64,000 nt of DNA from Gonatopus flavifemur (GCA_018340375.1 JAFFJZ010000008.1:62001-126000); one strand, 5' to 3'; positions 38,084 through 50,719 are shown, counted from the first letter of the stretch. Translations and numbers: made by a program. The notes: generated from the letters alone by a model not told the origin.

Positions 38084-39362
38084 TAGGGGGACGGCGGGTG
38101 GTATGGCCTGGTGGTCGGTATGTCCCACCACGTGTTTCCAGGATCTGACACTAGGTGGCAGCACTACACACACCTTTGGTCACGGAGAGATTGTTTCTGT
38201 CTATCATGTGCGGAACCTTCATTGTTGTCAATACAGTGTGTTAAGAGAAATCTAACTTTTTCTATTTACTTGTTCTTGGTGTACTGTGTCGGTGAAACTT
38301 TGAGACCTTCTGTACTGAAGTAGGTCAGATCATAAAAAAAATGTGTCATACTAGTATTAAACCCCTCCCCTCCATATGTAGAACAAGTCTTACGAGTTTT
38401 AAGTGGTAATGTTTGTTTGTTTGGTTATGAACTAATTTTTTCGTCAAAAATCTCGATCGGGCGGCATGGCCCACATTGAATTCGGGTGATATGGCCCACA
38501 TTAACCCATTAGAGCTCATGCTGAAATAATGAGGGATATGGAATTGGTCACCGATGGAATCTTGGCAAACTTATGCTATGCCAAGGGAAGTGGAAAACGT
38601 TTGTAAAAAATTGTTTATAAATAAATTGGTCAAAAAATTTTCCACATCCACATTGCGATCGTTCATTCTTATGAAAAAAAAATAAATAAATAACAATCCA
38701 ATAGGTGTTTTATTGTTTTATAACAAACAATCGCAATGTCGATTCAAGGTACATGTTTTCTATGTATTTTTTCTCTGAGAATCGATTGATGGGATCAGTT
38801 TCATCGGATACTTATTTCAAAAAAAATTGTTGAAACAATTGATTTATGGAAAATGTTTTTATGTATGCGTTTCATATGAAATTTCGTTTCTCGATGCTAT
38901 GCCAAGATTTCAGATATGTGCTGAAAGTTACGAGGAAGATTGGATTCGATGCCATACCTATAAAGGATGGACACATGATCTTTGTGCAGATATTACAGAC
39001 AAATTATATTATTATTGCCATAGATGTAAATCATCCAGTCCACAGTCTGAGTAAGAGTTGAAAGTACCACATTCAATGTTAAAAACCAATAATTTTGTGT
39101 TGGAAAATATGTTTATGTTTTAATTCACCGGTTTTTGGATGGTGGGACATACCACACGACACCGAATAATTTTCCCTAAATCTATCTGTAAACTAAAATT
39201 GTTCCTGATCTTCCCTTTCACTAATGAAAATTTTTCCTTCATGATGTATGTGAAAACATACCCCAAAAAGTTGTATTCCACACCGTAGCGACATTCTTTT
39301 ACTCTGGAGTGATTTTGTCTCAGTTTTCCCTTAAGAGGGCCATACTACCCGCCGTTCCCCTA
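38084..39362 (+). mobile_element. pogo-like element, TA-flanked, retaining a PHD-like tail
   Basis: TIRs AGGGGGACGGCGGGTGGTAT (left) and AGGGGAACGGCGGGTAGTAT (right, reverse-complemented) run into ATGGCC, with TA outside both. Internal ATGGCCCACATT words (38464-38510) repeat part of the terminal motif. The 1279-bp element has lost the transposase core and keeps only a C-terminal Cys/His region (38827-39054). TA target, the G-rich TIR and the zinc tail all point to the pogo/Tigger branch of Tc1-mariner. Confidence 0.7.
38827..39057 (+). pseudogene. PHD-like zinc-binding tail of a pogo-type transposase
   Basis: The readable part is RFQICAESYEEDWIRCHTYK followed by GWTHDLCAD and YYYCHRCKSSS. 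The order Cys...W-x-x-Cys...W-x-His-x-x-Cys...Cys-x-x-Cys is the C-terminal PHD-like tail seen in many pogo-family transposases and their domesticated relatives. At least two expected cysteines are missing (ICAES and RCHTY have one each), so zinc binding is doubtful. No helix-turn-helix or DDD core precedes it. It supports the classification of the enclosing element and is probably not expressed. Confidence 0.55.
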
Positions 39363-39653
39363 CCTCTTTCTCCTGTTTGAGAATGATTTGAAATAACTTG
39401 AATAACACAATATTGTCCCGTCCTTTGTGAAGTTTCAGAATCTTGATGAAATTTGAATGTTTTATATGCTCTGAATTTTCGGAATTCATTGGATACTTGG
39501 AAATTTATTGAGTACTTGAGAAATCATTGAATGCTCAAAAGTATCCGAGTACCCGATAATTTTTGAGTAGTCGATAGTTTTCGAGAAGTTGACTCGATTC
39601 GAAACTCAAATTATTCGACTCAATCCGAAAACATCACTACTCGCACACTCCTA

Positions 39654-41403
39654 CTAAATAATATGTATATATATATATGTATATATATTGGGGTTTTCGT
39701 GATAGTTGATAATATGACTCACCTCGAGAAAATCAATTTTCTAAAATCGATTTCATTGGAACAGATGAGAATGATGGCAATCAATTATTTTTCAGTCTTT
39801 ACGAGAATTTTGTATGCATCTCTACATACAGTTTATCAAGATTTCTATGGAGGGAATCAATTTTCTGTAGCATGTATAGGAATTTTTATATAGGAAAATA
39901 TATGAGAATATACGTTTTCTCAGGACTTTTTTTTATCGTATATGATAATGACTTCATATGGATGTACATGAATTTTCTCATGAAACTTTCTCACAGTGTA
40001 TGATAGAGAAAACGTTCTCAGTTAATTTAAATCCAGTACAATCTCCAAAAGCGCGAATATGTGCATTATCAATTCACATTAGCAATATTGTATTCTCATC
40101 CACTCAGTCCCGTGATTTTCTTACAAATTAAACAAATATCATTTTGAATGCAGAGCAAGAATTTTTTTCTTCTCATATTATTGTTGTCACATGTGTAATA
40201 AAATCGAATGAGATGCGACACAAATTCGATTAAACGACGATAGAAGGATTCCCGAGTGTGGTCTGAAATAATGAGCCAAGGTTAACTAAACGCAGCTGAA
40301 TCAGCTAATAAATCTTGAACGGTCTCGTGCGTGCATATATTGCGTTGCTTGTGTCAGTATACACGTATATTCTATTCTCGCATGTATCCGTGTTTTCCGT
40401 TTTCCATTATTCGTTATCAATGTTCAGATGTGTGCTCATTTATTTATTTATTCAATTGTGTCATGTTTTTATGATTAGTTGTACCATAGTGCGTACGTAC
40501 GTACGTAAAAAATTGTATACGTCGCGTACATACATTCACACCAGAGAAGAGAATTACTCAATTAGAGGTGCGGTTCACAATTCTATTTAATAACGTTCTT
40601 TTTCACAGATGAGAATTATTCAAATTGAATAACTGATTTTCCAAATTCGCGAAAAATAAATCAATATTATTCTCGGTTCTTAAACAATGACTTGATGATT
40701 ATTCCACTTACTTTGTGACGTCCGATGTGTGATAATAGATAAATGAAGAATAAAAGGATGTCACCTCTGAAATTTCTTCGTAACATCAAACGAATCGCAT
40801 TTGAGAATCTAATGCTTGTAATCGTTGTTGCTGAAGCTAAATGAAAAATTGTTGAGCATAAGGGGCACCTACGACGGCATCTTTGTTCATCGTCGTCCTT
40901 GTCCCTGTTTGCCCATCTAACTTTATATAAAAGGCGATTTTCGTCGATGATAGGGTGGGTGGTGTGAGCAAACAAAAGGATCATCCCCTCGTGTGGGTCT
41001 CGGAATTCCAAACAACCACAACGATTAAAGAGATTATAAAGGGTTGATAAAGTTATGTTCATGATGGGAGTATGAAATTTTGTTTTTTTCTCCTCTTGAG
41101 TCATGAGTACGCATTGATATACATCTGTTTGCATGCTTTGATATAGAAGTTTTCAGATATTTCCTCCTCAACTGTGGATCGAACGTTTGAAATAACAACT
41201 TAGATCTGATATATATTGATGTAAAGAATTCGAAAAAAAATTCTTGCATGGCTAGTGTGTGGAATGTGCATAGACATTGTATCGTCTATGTATGCAGATT
41301 GGGCATGTAATATATAGACAAGCTCAATTTCCATGCGTGACGCAGATGCAAATTTTGCCACGGAAAAATCACCCAAATCGAGTGAAGAGATTGCGTTAAA
41401 TTA
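39654..41403. other. Intronic/unassigned; microsatellite and repeat-poor block
   Basis: A TATATA-rich microsatellite is at 39661-39690, and GCGTACGTACGTACGT lies at about 40493-40508. 40200-41250 is repeat-poor and includes a CGCAGCTG E-box (40290) and a 155-codon minus-strand open frame (40667-41134) without a known domain. It could be conserved regulatory DNA of the senseless locus; comparison is needed to tell. Confidence 0.35.
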
Positions 41404-41988
41404 TAGAGGAAAGGATCCAAAAATGGGATACCACTTTGGTTCCATCTCCTACTGGCCAGTCTTCACGCAAAAAATCCAAATAAAAATCACAGCAAGAACC
41501 TACAACTATTATCAGAGGTCTGTTTTTTTTCAATGAATGAAGGAGTGATAACATTTTTTCTGGAAAACGTGAAAACTGTGATTTTTGAAAGTTGGGTCCA
41601 AATATGGGCTACCCGTGAAATTTTGTTGAAACTGTTGGCAGTTTGGTGTTTTTGGCGGAACTGTTATGATATTAATTCATCCTTCGGTTAATTTACGCTC
41701 CTATACTTCCCTAATAAGCTATATATCGTGTCGGATCCAACGAAACGCATGAGTAGTAATAATATTGAAAACATCGCATACCTGAAAAAGTTTTAAGAGG
41801 CAACGAAAAATATAAATTCACTTGTGGAAGGAACACATTGTACTGTAATCATCAACTGCTGCGCACGCAACTTGTCGGTGATAAGAAACATGTTGAATCG
41901 GTCACCGCCAAGCGGCAGCGCCATACAAGCTTACAACTTCGATTGCCCATATTCGGACCCATAGCCCATTTTCGAACCCTTTCCTCTA
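41404..41988. mobile_element. Non-autonomous TA-flanked TIR element (TAGAGGAAAGG)
   Basis: Left end TAGAGGAAAGGATCCAAAAA and right end TAGAGGAAAGGGTTCGAAAA (reverse-complemented), both continuing into TGGG. An internal GTCCAAATATGGGCTACCCG (41596) and the right-hand CCATATTCGGACCCATAGCC repeat the terminal motif, as in pogo-like elements. 585 bp, no transposase. Confidence 0.65.
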
Positions 41989-42395
41989 CCAATTAAGTAG
42001 TCGTCATAGCTTGCTCATTTACATGCTTGATATTCACGTGCGTGTATTAAACTCATAAGAAATCATTCTCGCGGACTGAGTGTGGGAAATTCCGAAAAAC
42101 CACTTGTTTTATCAAATTTTTCCAGAAAATGATTCCAACGGAAACAAGGCTTAGAATTGGCGAATATCAGCCTAATGTTCGCTCAAGACTGGCAATACTG
42201 GGATCAAACCAGTTTAACAAGATGGACCTGACACTGAAATGATAAAGGATTCTTTCGGTAATACGCTTTATTTTCAACATTTCTTTTTATTTTAAGTTCT
42301 TAAAAATAAACCCACCCCCTAGCCGTAAACAGTCTTCCTTTCTGCATAGAAAAAAGCAAGGAATATAAAAGGGAATATGAAATATATAAAGGAAA
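41989..42395. other. No gene recognised
   Basis: No repeat or domain seen. Confidence 0.4.
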
Positions 42396-42399
42396 TAAC

Positions 42400-42560
42400 A
42401 AACACCATATTTTATGGAAATCCAGCGTTGGTCTGACCCAAGTCAAACTATCTACATGAAAAAACTTTTAGAAGTAACATAATGGCTTGAACTTTTATGA
42501 ACAAGTATGTTACCTTCCTTATGAAAGTCCAAGCCTCGGGACGGGCCAACACTGAAACTT
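42400..42560. repeat. Partial relative of the 26935-27191 MITE
   Basis: CACCATATTTTATGGAAATC, GTTGGTCTGACCCAAGTC and GTATGTTACCTTCC match successive parts of that element, and ACGGGCCAACACTGAAA is a degraded inverted match. The termini are lost. Confidence 0.6.
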
Positions 42561-43608
42561 CATTTCCTTCCACATTAATTCTCAATATTCCAATAATATA
42601 CTGTAATTCGATCACACCAATTTATATAGACACACAGACAAAAATTCGATCGGTACACGTCAAGCCAGAATTTTCAGATACCTTTCAGACGCACGTGTCA
42701 GCGTGTCCGCATTTTTTTTCCATTTCCATGTGGGAAAAGAAGATTTACATTTCTCACGGTAGTTCTCTTCTCTGTGACTCATCCGATGAACTGCCCATAC
42801 TGACTCAATTTTTTCCTCTTCTCTCTTTATGTTTCAGCCCTGCCTCGTTTATTTTTAATCAATTGGTTTGTGGATGAACGGTCACATCGATATGTACACC
42901 ATAAGTGTATCACAGAAATATAATCGCTCGTAGCATATTTGACGATGAGGGCCCAAACAACGTTGGCACAGACACGAGAGCTAGTCTTTTGTTATTCCAG
43001 GTGTCGTGCCAATACTTTTCTGGACTTACTTTTCTTGTCATCGCATCACCGGGTGCGAAGAAAAATACAATTATCGTAATTGTGTTGCTACTACTGTTGC
43101 GCTGGTACTTCATTAGGAACGATTTTATGGTTTATTCTTTTCTTCTTTTTTCCATCAGAAAAAGTGTAATTTGTTTTTGTCGATAGAAATCCCTTGATAA
43201 TTCAACGTTATGAATCGTTATTTCTGTTTTTTTTTTTTTTTTCATACAACTCGTTCGGTTATAGATAAACGTTTCAGTTCGATGACTTCAAGATATTTGA
43301 CGTTTCGAGTATGGTATGGCTCAAATTCGATTGATTGGAACATCTTATTTCATAACACTCCACGTGTCTATTATCACAATACGATATCCATCATACTGAT
43401 TTCTTGGATTTAAAAATCTGTACATTAGTTCAAATGTGTTTGTTTCATCCGTTTTAACAAGGTGGGAATTATTATATCATACATGATATTTAATTGGAAT
43501 CAAAGAAGTTTTCATTCCAATTATTCCGAATGTTATATTCATTTTCAAGGAGATCAAGTGGGAAACATAATTGGAAAAAAATTGATTCGTTCGTCACTCA
43601 ATATTTTC
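42561..43608. other. No gene recognised
   Basis: Includes a T15-type homopolymer near 43228. Frames on both strands lack recognisable domains. Confidence 0.4.
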
Positions 43609-43610
43609 TC

Positions 43611-44136
43611 TAGGAGAAATCATTCTAGGCTCTCCTTCGCCCTTTACCTGGCGCTTTCAAGGCAGACTAGGCGTATTCCTGGAGCCTAAAATTTGTTTCC
43701 AAAACGGTCTGACAAGGAAATTTTTCTTAATTGATGATATGATTCCTATGTGAACCAATGAAAATTAGGAAAAATGAAAAAATCCAGATTTGGCACAAGT
43801 TTTTCGGAAACAAAAAAAATTCACTGAAAATTCCTGACTTTTTTGCAATAATTTTCACATTTCATAGTCTGCAGCTGAAACTATAGAAAAAAAACCCTCC
43901 AAGTTTCACCAGAATCAGTTGAGACAGATATTTTTTCACCAAATCTCAAGAATGCTGTTTTGAGGAAAACGCGGTTAGAGTACGGAGAAATGATTACGGA
44001 GGAATGATATGTACCCCAGTCGAAATAAATATAGCGGTTGCCTAGCACCTTTCAAGGCCCTAGCAGTGGAGCTAGTTACTACGAAGGGCCTTGACACTAT
44101 CAGGTGGCTAGAATCATTTTTGCTAGGGTACCTTCT
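43611..44136. mobile_element. CTAG 11-bp-periodic TIR element, with insertion
   Basis: Left end CTCTAGGAGAAATCATTCTA and right end CCCTAGCAAAAATGATTCTA (reverse-complemented). 11-mers with CTAG/CCTTTCAAGG words occupy 43611-43690 and 44030-44136; the 340 bp between them is non-periodic and may be an insertion. Confidence 0.5.
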
Positions 44137-45268
44137 ACCTGATAATCCATACACGTATACAACTCTTTTGATTATATTAATTTTTCTCATAAATAGCCCA
44201 AAATGCAATTTAGTAGAAGAAGTTCCACTCGTGGACCGTACGAAAAGACCTGCTGCACACTTCGAAAAGCGTCTTCGAAGAATGCCGACAAAAAGATAGG
44301 ACTTCGAATTTTTATTCCGGGGTTTTGCCACTGTACTCTATGGGGGATTTACTATATTTCTCGGCACAAAAAAGAACCGATTTTTTTCACCCTCTAATGG
44401 TATCTCTCTCCTCAACGACACTGTTGAAAATTGTTTGGAATTCCATAACTTTTTCAATCACATTTGTAACTGAAGTCCCAAATTCTTAGTATTCGAATTT
44501 AAAATTAATTCATCAGTAATTGAATTCTCAAATTTTTAGTATATTATATTACACATTACGTATATTGTCGTAACTGGAATTTCATACACATGTATCCTAA
44601 ATTTTCTTCCACACGTTTGGGAATTGTTTCCGTTACGTGTATTTGAAGTTTTGTCCAGAAATTTTCAACAGTGAAGTATAAGGTATAAAATTGTTGGTTT
44701 AATGATTTGTGATTCACTGGGCTGAATAATGAAATTACCTCATGATAAAAGTACTTTTGAATTCATATGTAGAATTTACATTGAAAGTATATTAGACCGA
44801 ACGTATTGTACAATAAATTAAGCCGATTCTAGATTTTCCAAGAAAATCTTCATTTCCCAACATAACTTTCTGATAATCGTATGTTAATTATCTGATACGT
44901 ACACGTGTATCTCGTTCCACCTGATCATGCTATATAGTACCTTTTTATAGACCAGACAAAGTTTGATGTGAAGAACTCATTGAATTGGTTGATAGATCAA
45001 ATTGTAAGTATTTGCGCTTCACTTTTTATCGATCTGGCTGTTCATTTTCCTAAATTGAAAAATTTAACCAGTGAACTGTATACATGACTGAAATACAGAC
45101 GCCTTGGAGAACTGTGATCAAACAGAAAGAGAGAAAGAAAGAAAGAAAGAAAAAACAAACAGGCTGACAGACAGGAACAGAGACAGATAAATGACAATTA
45201 TGCCTTTGAGAAAATGAGAAATCCCTACCGCGGTGATTATTAGAAGGAAGAGAAAATTGTTGCTCTCA
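44137..45268. other. No gene; repeat block at 44551 and AAAG microsatellite
   Basis: 44551-44583 matches 10180-10212. A GAAAGAAAGAAAGAAA tract lies at about 45131-45152. Confidence 0.45.
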
Positions 45269-45527
45269 CACTGTTAGAAATTTCTGCATTAATTCTGATA
45301 TGCACTGAAATTCTTGAAATTACTGTGACTAAAACACCTCAACCAGTTATTCTTGGTAAAAGCTACTGGAAATTTGATTAATTCAACCAAGAAAGTATAG
45401 TTGATACAATTAAGTGATGAAACAACTATACTTTCTTGGTTGAATCAACCCTGTTTTTAGTAGATCTCATTGGGAATGTTTAGTTGAGATGTTTTAGTTA
45501 CAGTGGCTATAGAAATTTATCTCAGTG
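45269..45527. mobile_element. MITE with CACTG ends and central 26-bp-arm hairpin
   Basis: Ends CACTGTTAGAAATTTCTGC and CACTGAGATAAATTTCTAT (reverse-complemented), sharing ACTAAAACA.CTCAAC further in. At the centre TTCAACCAAGAAAGTATAGT pairs perfectly with its complement across a ~20-bp loop (45379-45447). No ORF. Confidence 0.65.
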
Positions 45528-46084
45528 TGTTTTTGCTTGAAGTCGTTTCCAAGTACGTGCATAAATTCAGTTTCATACACATTTCACATTAAATTTGATG
45601 TGAACTATAGCATTATTTATAGTTGTTTCATGTTTCTGTCCATGGAACGTAATGTAGAACATGTATGAACCTGAATTTTTATACGCACTCACAGCAAGGT
45701 TTCTTATTGTTACCATCATTTTATTTTTGATATCAATTTTCTTCTTCGAAAACAAATAGTGTTCGATCAAAAAGCGGTTTTGTATAAAAGTAATTACATA
45801 ATGGATTTTCAATAGAAAAAAAATATGATCCATGACTTTTGTTTAACGTAAGAATCTTTATTTCTTGTGAGAAACATCGTTTCTTATGATAGGAAAATTT
45901 TTCTGATGCCGAAACTACATGAATATTCTTAGAGGCGACACTTAACGATACACTTCCCTCCCCTTGATTGGTAGCAAATTGGTCAGTAATAGAGTTTTCA
46001 ATATTGATTATAATGTATCGCGTTGTAAAATGAAATAGTCCGCATCCCGTGTGGAAATTAATTCTTGGCGGCGGTTCGGACCAA

Positions 46085-46500
46085 ACCAGGCGTCCTTATT
46101 TATTTCAGGCCCCATTTGGGTTACCCTTATAGGGCCTAGATAGGATTGTAACGCACTCATCTTCAGGGCCTGCATAGTATTCCCAACTCAGGCCTATGTA
46201 GGACATCCATGATGAAGCCAATGCAGACGCTGAAACTAGGACCTTCGGAAGAATAATAAATTGTTGACTTGAGTCTATATAGTACACCCATGATGAGGAC
46301 AATGCAGGTGCTGGAACTAGGACCCTTGAAAGGATAATGAAATCTTGCGAATATTATGGAATTGAATGAATATTGCAAAGAAAGAATCCCAGGTGGAAAC
46401 TTCCTCGATTGAAAATTGGGCTATCCAAAGCCCTATTCGTACCCGGACCACTTCGACTTGAACCCGGACAGGGCCTGAAATGGGTCGATTCCAATTCCTA
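46085..46500. repeat. AGGCCT/AGGGCC repeat region, roughly 11-bp period and ~80-bp units
   Basis: Two related units (46195 and 46275) share CATCCATGATGA/CACCCATGATGA, CAATGCAG and CTAGGACC. AGGCCC / GGGCCT / AGGACC words fall near 11-bp register. End-like motifs TTTCAGGCCCCATTTGGG and TTTCAGGCCCTGTCCGGG (inverted, 46467) suggest a TIR element. Confidence 0.5.
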
Positions 46501-46664
46501 CTCAGTTATTCCACCCAAAATTACTTTGTTCATACATTATCGGACTGTATTGAAAAACAGAACAGCCTGATTATGTCTTGCAATTAACCATACAGCCATG
46601 TTTTTTCGATTGTTTGACATTGTTCACCGATGGTGTGAACACAGTTATCATGGATGAAATATTT

Positions 46665-47145
46665 TGAAATCAAGTGAAAAGCTGTAAAACTTATCCCGGC
46701 GCGGATATAGATAGTGATCACAATATATTGCTGATGAAATGTTCTCTGAAATTCGAAGCTCTGAAGAAGAAAAGGAAAATGCAAAGAAGATGGAATTTGA
46801 AGAATCTTAAACAAAAACAAACACAGGAGGCATTCAAAGTGATGTTGGATGAAAAATTGGAGGATCAACAAGAGGAAGACTTGGAAATAGAGAGTAGATG
46901 GACAAATATAAAAGGGAACATAGAACAATGGGCCAATGAAATTTCGAAGAACAATGAAGTGGAACCTAAGAAACCATGGATAACGGAAGAAATTCTCGAC
47001 TCAATTAATGGAAGGAGGAAAATACAAGAATGAAAGTAGCGAACAAGACTAGTAGACACACAAGTCACTGAGGAATAAAGTAATAAGAGAATCAAGGAAA
47101 GCAAAAGAACAATGGTTTGAAGAAAAATGTCAGGATATAGAGGTA
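46665..47145 (+). pseudogene. LINE endonuclease C-terminus and linker (RTE-like), decayed
   Basis: The frame open to 47033 starts SCKTYPGADIDSDHNILLMK. This is the final part of an apurinic-type (exonuclease-endonuclease-phosphatase) endonuclease domain, whose catalytic Asp-His pair lies in SDHN. A Lys/Glu-rich linker follows (KKRKMQRRWNLKNLKQKQ, then KKPWITEEILDSINGRRK). The frame breaks at TGA 47031 and continues with stops as HKSLRNKVIRESRKAKEQW. In non-LTR retrotransposons the domain nicks the target DNA. The N-terminal two-thirds of the endonuclease is missing, so the copy is 5'-truncated. Sequence style suits RTE-like elements; the exact clade is not certain. Confidence 0.82.
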
Positions 47146-47154
47146 TGATTACAT

Positions 47155-48735
47155 TTAGGGTACATAAATGAGGCATATAGGATTCTAGAAGCAGCAAGAT
47201 TAAAAATTCTCTAAGGAGACAATTCATAAGAATGGAAGGAAAAATAGAACAATGGATTAGAAGGTCTGTATAAAGGAAACGGTGATATAGGACTCTTAGA
47301 GAGGGAGGAAGATGTCGATGGAGAAGAAATGAAAGATACGAATTTGAGATCAGAATTCGACAGGGCTTTGTGAGAATTGAAAAATAATAAAGTGCCAGGA
47401 ATGGATGGCATGACGGACCTTCTTAAAGCCTCCAGTCAAAGAATTCGTGACGCACTGTTTGAACGATTAGTTTAACTTCACATGCCTCGAAAATACTGAC
47501 AAAAATTTTATACAAGAGGATAGAAAATAAAATAGAGAGTAGATTAGCAGAAGATCAGTTCGGTTTGAGGTAAAATAGGGGAACGCGAGAAGCAATTTTA
47601 GCCCTCAGAACTACTGTTCTGAGTAGTAGAGCAATGACTAGAGTTAAAAAAGTCTGTGTATATAGGTTTTGTAGAAATACAAAAAGCATTCGATAATGTT
47701 CATTAGGAGAAAATTTTCGCGATTTCGAAAAAGGTAGGAATTAATTTTAAGGATAGGAGAGTAATATATGAGTTATATAAGAATCAAACCGCAACAATAG
47801 AAATAGACGGTCAAAAAGGAGAAGCACGACTTAAAAGAGCGGCAAGACAAGGATGCTTACTATCTCCATTGATTTTCAATCATATAAAAGAACCGATGAA
47901 CGAAGTGAAGGACCAAGTGCAATTGAAATTACAAATTCTGGGAGAAAGTTGAGGCATGTTAAGATTTGCGGATGACATGGCTGCATTAACTACAAGTAGT
48001 GTTGAGTTAGAAAATATTCTCAACACTATGAAAACAATATTACTAGGAAAGTATTGTATGAATATAAATAAGGACAAAACATAATTCATGATTTGTACAA
48101 CAGCGAAAACATCAAGGAGAACGAATATCAAAATAGACGCAGAGACAATTCAACAAGTGAAAGAATTTAAATATCTAGGAGACATAATTACAGAAAACGC
48201 TAAAAGCGAAGGAGATATAAGGGCGAGAATAGCACAAGGAAAACAGGCTTTCCACCGAAAGAAACAGTTACTATGCTCAAAGAATATTGACTTAGCAGTG
48301 AAGAAGAAATTCTTGAAGAGTTACTTTTGAAGTACAGCGTTATATGATTGCGAAACTTGGAAAATTGGAAAAACGCACCAACGAAGACTTGGAGCTTTTG
48401 AAATGTGGTGTTATAGAAGGATGCTTAGAATAAAGTGGATGGAGAAAGTAAAAAATGAAGTAAAGTGAAGAATTACTTGAGAAGATAGATGAAAAAAAGA
48501 AGTCTTTTGAAACATGTCGTGAAAAGAAGAAGTAATCTGATAGGACACACATCAAGGCATGGTATTTTTGTTGTTGTATGATATGATTGTTTATTGAAAA
48601 TAATATTGGAAGGAAAAATGAATGGTCAAACTCGCAAAGGTAGACTTAGAGTAAGTTATATGAAGCAAATCATACAAGATAGGGGTTGTCGTAGATATGT
48701 AGAAATTAAGCGTGATGCTGTGAGGGCAAACAGTA
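47155..48735 (+). pseudogene. LINE reverse transcriptase (RTE-like), multiply broken
   Basis: The reading frame passes through ELKNNKVPGMDGM, then LTKILYKRIENKIESRLAED followed by QFGLR, AFDNVHWEKI and ARQGCLLSPLIFN. The FADD catalytic box is at 47965-47976, just after an in-frame TGA (47950-47952). The thumb and tail read VKEFKYLGDIITE, ALYDCETWKIGK, FEMWCYRRMLRIKWMEKV and ILEGKMNG...YMKQIIQDRG. These are successive landmarks of non-LTR reverse transcriptases that copy the element RNA at the nicked target. Many stops and several frame changes show the copy is dead. A dispersed repeat (48740-48925), also found at 18 kb, follows directly and could be its 3' UTR. Confidence 0.87.
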
Positions 48736-48739
48736 CAAA

Positions 48740-48925
48740 TTCGATATTGGTCCTAGGCTGTCTGTCTACTCAAACCAGTACCGTTTGAAATCCGTCGAAG
48801 AGGTCGTGTCAATTGGAAAATAAAAATGACCCTGGGTTGAAACAATTGTTTCTGTCGAAGTTTGGCATATATAACCTTGCCAGTACCAGACCATTTGTTA
48901 ACTTCAGCAATTCCCACATGGAAAA
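48740..48925. repeat. Dispersed repeat after the LINE, shared with 18 kb
   Basis: CTCAAACCAGTACCGTTTGA and ACAATTGTTTCTGTCGAAGT through CTTGCCAGTACCAGACCATT correspond to 17900-18075. Position directly after the reverse transcriptase tail suggests LINE 3' UTR, with the 18-kb block a 5'-truncated second copy. Confidence 0.55.
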
Positions 48926-48929
48926 ATTA

Positions 48930-50235
48930 TACTCAACTCTTCTACGTTATGATATGAATTTGATGCTAAATTGAATTCGTATCCGAATTTTCAGGAACTT
49001 CGGAATGAGAAGAAAAAGTCGCGGTGAGATACTAAAGTCTCTCTTTGGTCACTTGTGAGTACGAAATAAGTGGTGGATATCGATTTGTCGACTCTCATTA
49101 TGGAGTAGACCCTTACGAGCGACTTAAATATTTACCGAGACAAACGTTTACTTCGCGGCCGATTTTAATGATAGGATAGAAAATGTGATCGTTCGTTTGT
49201 GTGTGATACGTAAGTTCTTTCAGCACGCACTACAGGACTCGTAACATATATACACGTACGTGCAAAAGTTGATCAATTATGCAAACCCAGCCTAACGAAC
49301 TTGATATAATAGTATCGTATTGATGGATGATGGCAGGAAGAAGAGGATGAGAGGTGAGACGGAATCGTTGATGAGCCTATCGGATTTTACAACGTCATGA
49401 AAGTAGGCAGATGATTCGTCAAGAGGAATGAAACGTTGAACCGTCCCCGTTTCTCGCAAAGATATTGCGCAGAAATGAAGTTGCGTTTGAAATATCAGCC
49501 ATTGTTGATCTAATGGATTATATATTATTATTGATTTTTAAATTCGTTTTCAGAGCACTGTGAACTTTTCTACTTAATTACACATGCTGATCACGATCGT
49601 GTGAATTAATAAAAGAATTCTGTCAATGTTGTTGATATTGACGTGAAATGTGCCTCATTGGCATGAAGGTATATGGAAAATGTACATACCATTGGATTTT
49701 TCACTGATAATTCTAATTCATAATTATTGTACACTGTAAAAAAAACAAAAATTTTACTGTATCACAGTACTGTGAAATTCCAGCATTGTGTTCTAGAAAG
49801 CAGGTTTTGCTGTACAAGAACTGGGATAGTATTCCCAAATGTATCAGGAAAATTGAGATTGAGCAGTTATTATTTCAGTTAGCTTACTGGGATAATTCAT
49901 GTGAGCGCAAACATGAATGCGCAGTGCAGAACTGCGCAAGTACGTGACTCCATAGTGGCTGATTTCTCGAAGCATATCATCATTTCCACGACATTCGACG
50001 GTGGATCAATCGAACGTTGATTGAATGAATATCGTACATTTCGAATCTATGACGTACATACTCAGTATATTTGAAATAGTCTCATTCGAATATTTCATGA
50101 ACGTCAACTATCCCGCTGCAAAATCTCATATTTTCTCATAAAATTTCATCAGGTTTTGTAGTAGTATTTGGACACCCGTTTATTGGATTTTACGAGACGT
50201 CTGAGTTTCTATGATATCTTTTTCAATTAGGTATA
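48930..50235. other. No gene recognised
   Basis: 48.95-49.5 kb is less AT-rich and repeat-poor. 49735-49830 has CACTGTAAAAAAAAC and ACTGTATCACAGTACTGTGA, perhaps a decayed element. Confidence 0.35.
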
Positions 50236-50239
50236 TGTT

Positions 50240-50439
50240 CCCTAGTAGAAACGCCTAGGCATTCACAAGTTCTGTAACCCTCGCATTAGCGAAAACTAGA
50301 CACTGGCGAATGCCTCACCAAATACTTGCAAGTATTAGGAGTGACTTACAAATACTTAGTGAGGCCCTCGTAAGTGTTTAGTATTTCGCTAGCGCAAGCG
50401 TTTCAGAACTCGTGAATGCCTAGAGTATTTCTACTAGGG
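50240..50439. mobile_element. CTAG 11-bp-periodic foldback element (best copy)
   Basis: TIR CCCTAGTAGAAACGCCTAGG (left) and CCCTAGTAGAAATACTCTAG (right, reverse-complemented); the arms pair over nearly the whole 200 bp. Stacked in 11-mers, CTAG, CACAAG/CTTGTG and CTCGC words stay in register for about 18 units. No ORF. Confidence 0.75.
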
Positions 50440-50500
50440 TTCTTCGTATCTCAGTCGGACATCCTACAACTTTTCTATTTCATTTGAAAGTTGAACCCCT

Positions 50501-50598
50501 CACAGCACGGCAGTCCTAGAAAAATTCTTAAAGAATTCATAAACACAATTAGTTCAATAAGAATTCCTTATGAATTCTTCTGGGACTGCGGTACTGTG
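50501..50598. mobile_element. 98-bp TIR element with GAATTC 11-mers
   Basis: TIR CACAGCACGGCAGTCCTAGA (left) and CACAGTACCGCAGTCCCAGA (right, reverse-complemented). The interior is six in-phase 11-mers with AAATTC/GAATTC words. A second GAATTC array without clear ends follows at 50630-50705 (AGAAGAATTCTCGAAGAATT). Confidence 0.7.
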
Positions 50599-50719
50599 TG
50601 GTACGTCTGTTGCTGTTTGGGAAGTCAAAAGTGCCAGAAGAATTCTCGAAGAATTCTCGAAGTAGTTCAAAAATTCTCAAAGAACTCTTAAAATATCTTC
50701 TCAGGTAGCAATTTGACCC

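Larger units (their letters stand above)
34926..39653 (+). mobile_element. hAT-like transposon carrying nested elements
   Basis: Left end TAGGTGTTTGGGAGTACTC and right end (reverse-complemented) TAGGAGTGTGCGAGTAGTG bracket 4.7 kb. Just inside each end is an array of degenerate 19-bp units in opposite orientation: GCTACTCGAAAATTTTCGA-like units at 34973-35092 and ATTGAGTACTTGAGAAATC-like units at 39487-39580. Between them is a plus-strand hAT C-terminal domain (37345-37680). Two later insertions, a Penelope-like element (35430-36975) and a pogo-like element (38084-39362), account for most of the length. After subtracting them the element is about 1.9 kb. The 5' transposase part, including any BED finger, is not recognisable. 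The TIRs are imperfect and the exact boundary and 8-bp target duplication were not confirmed. Confidence 0.65.
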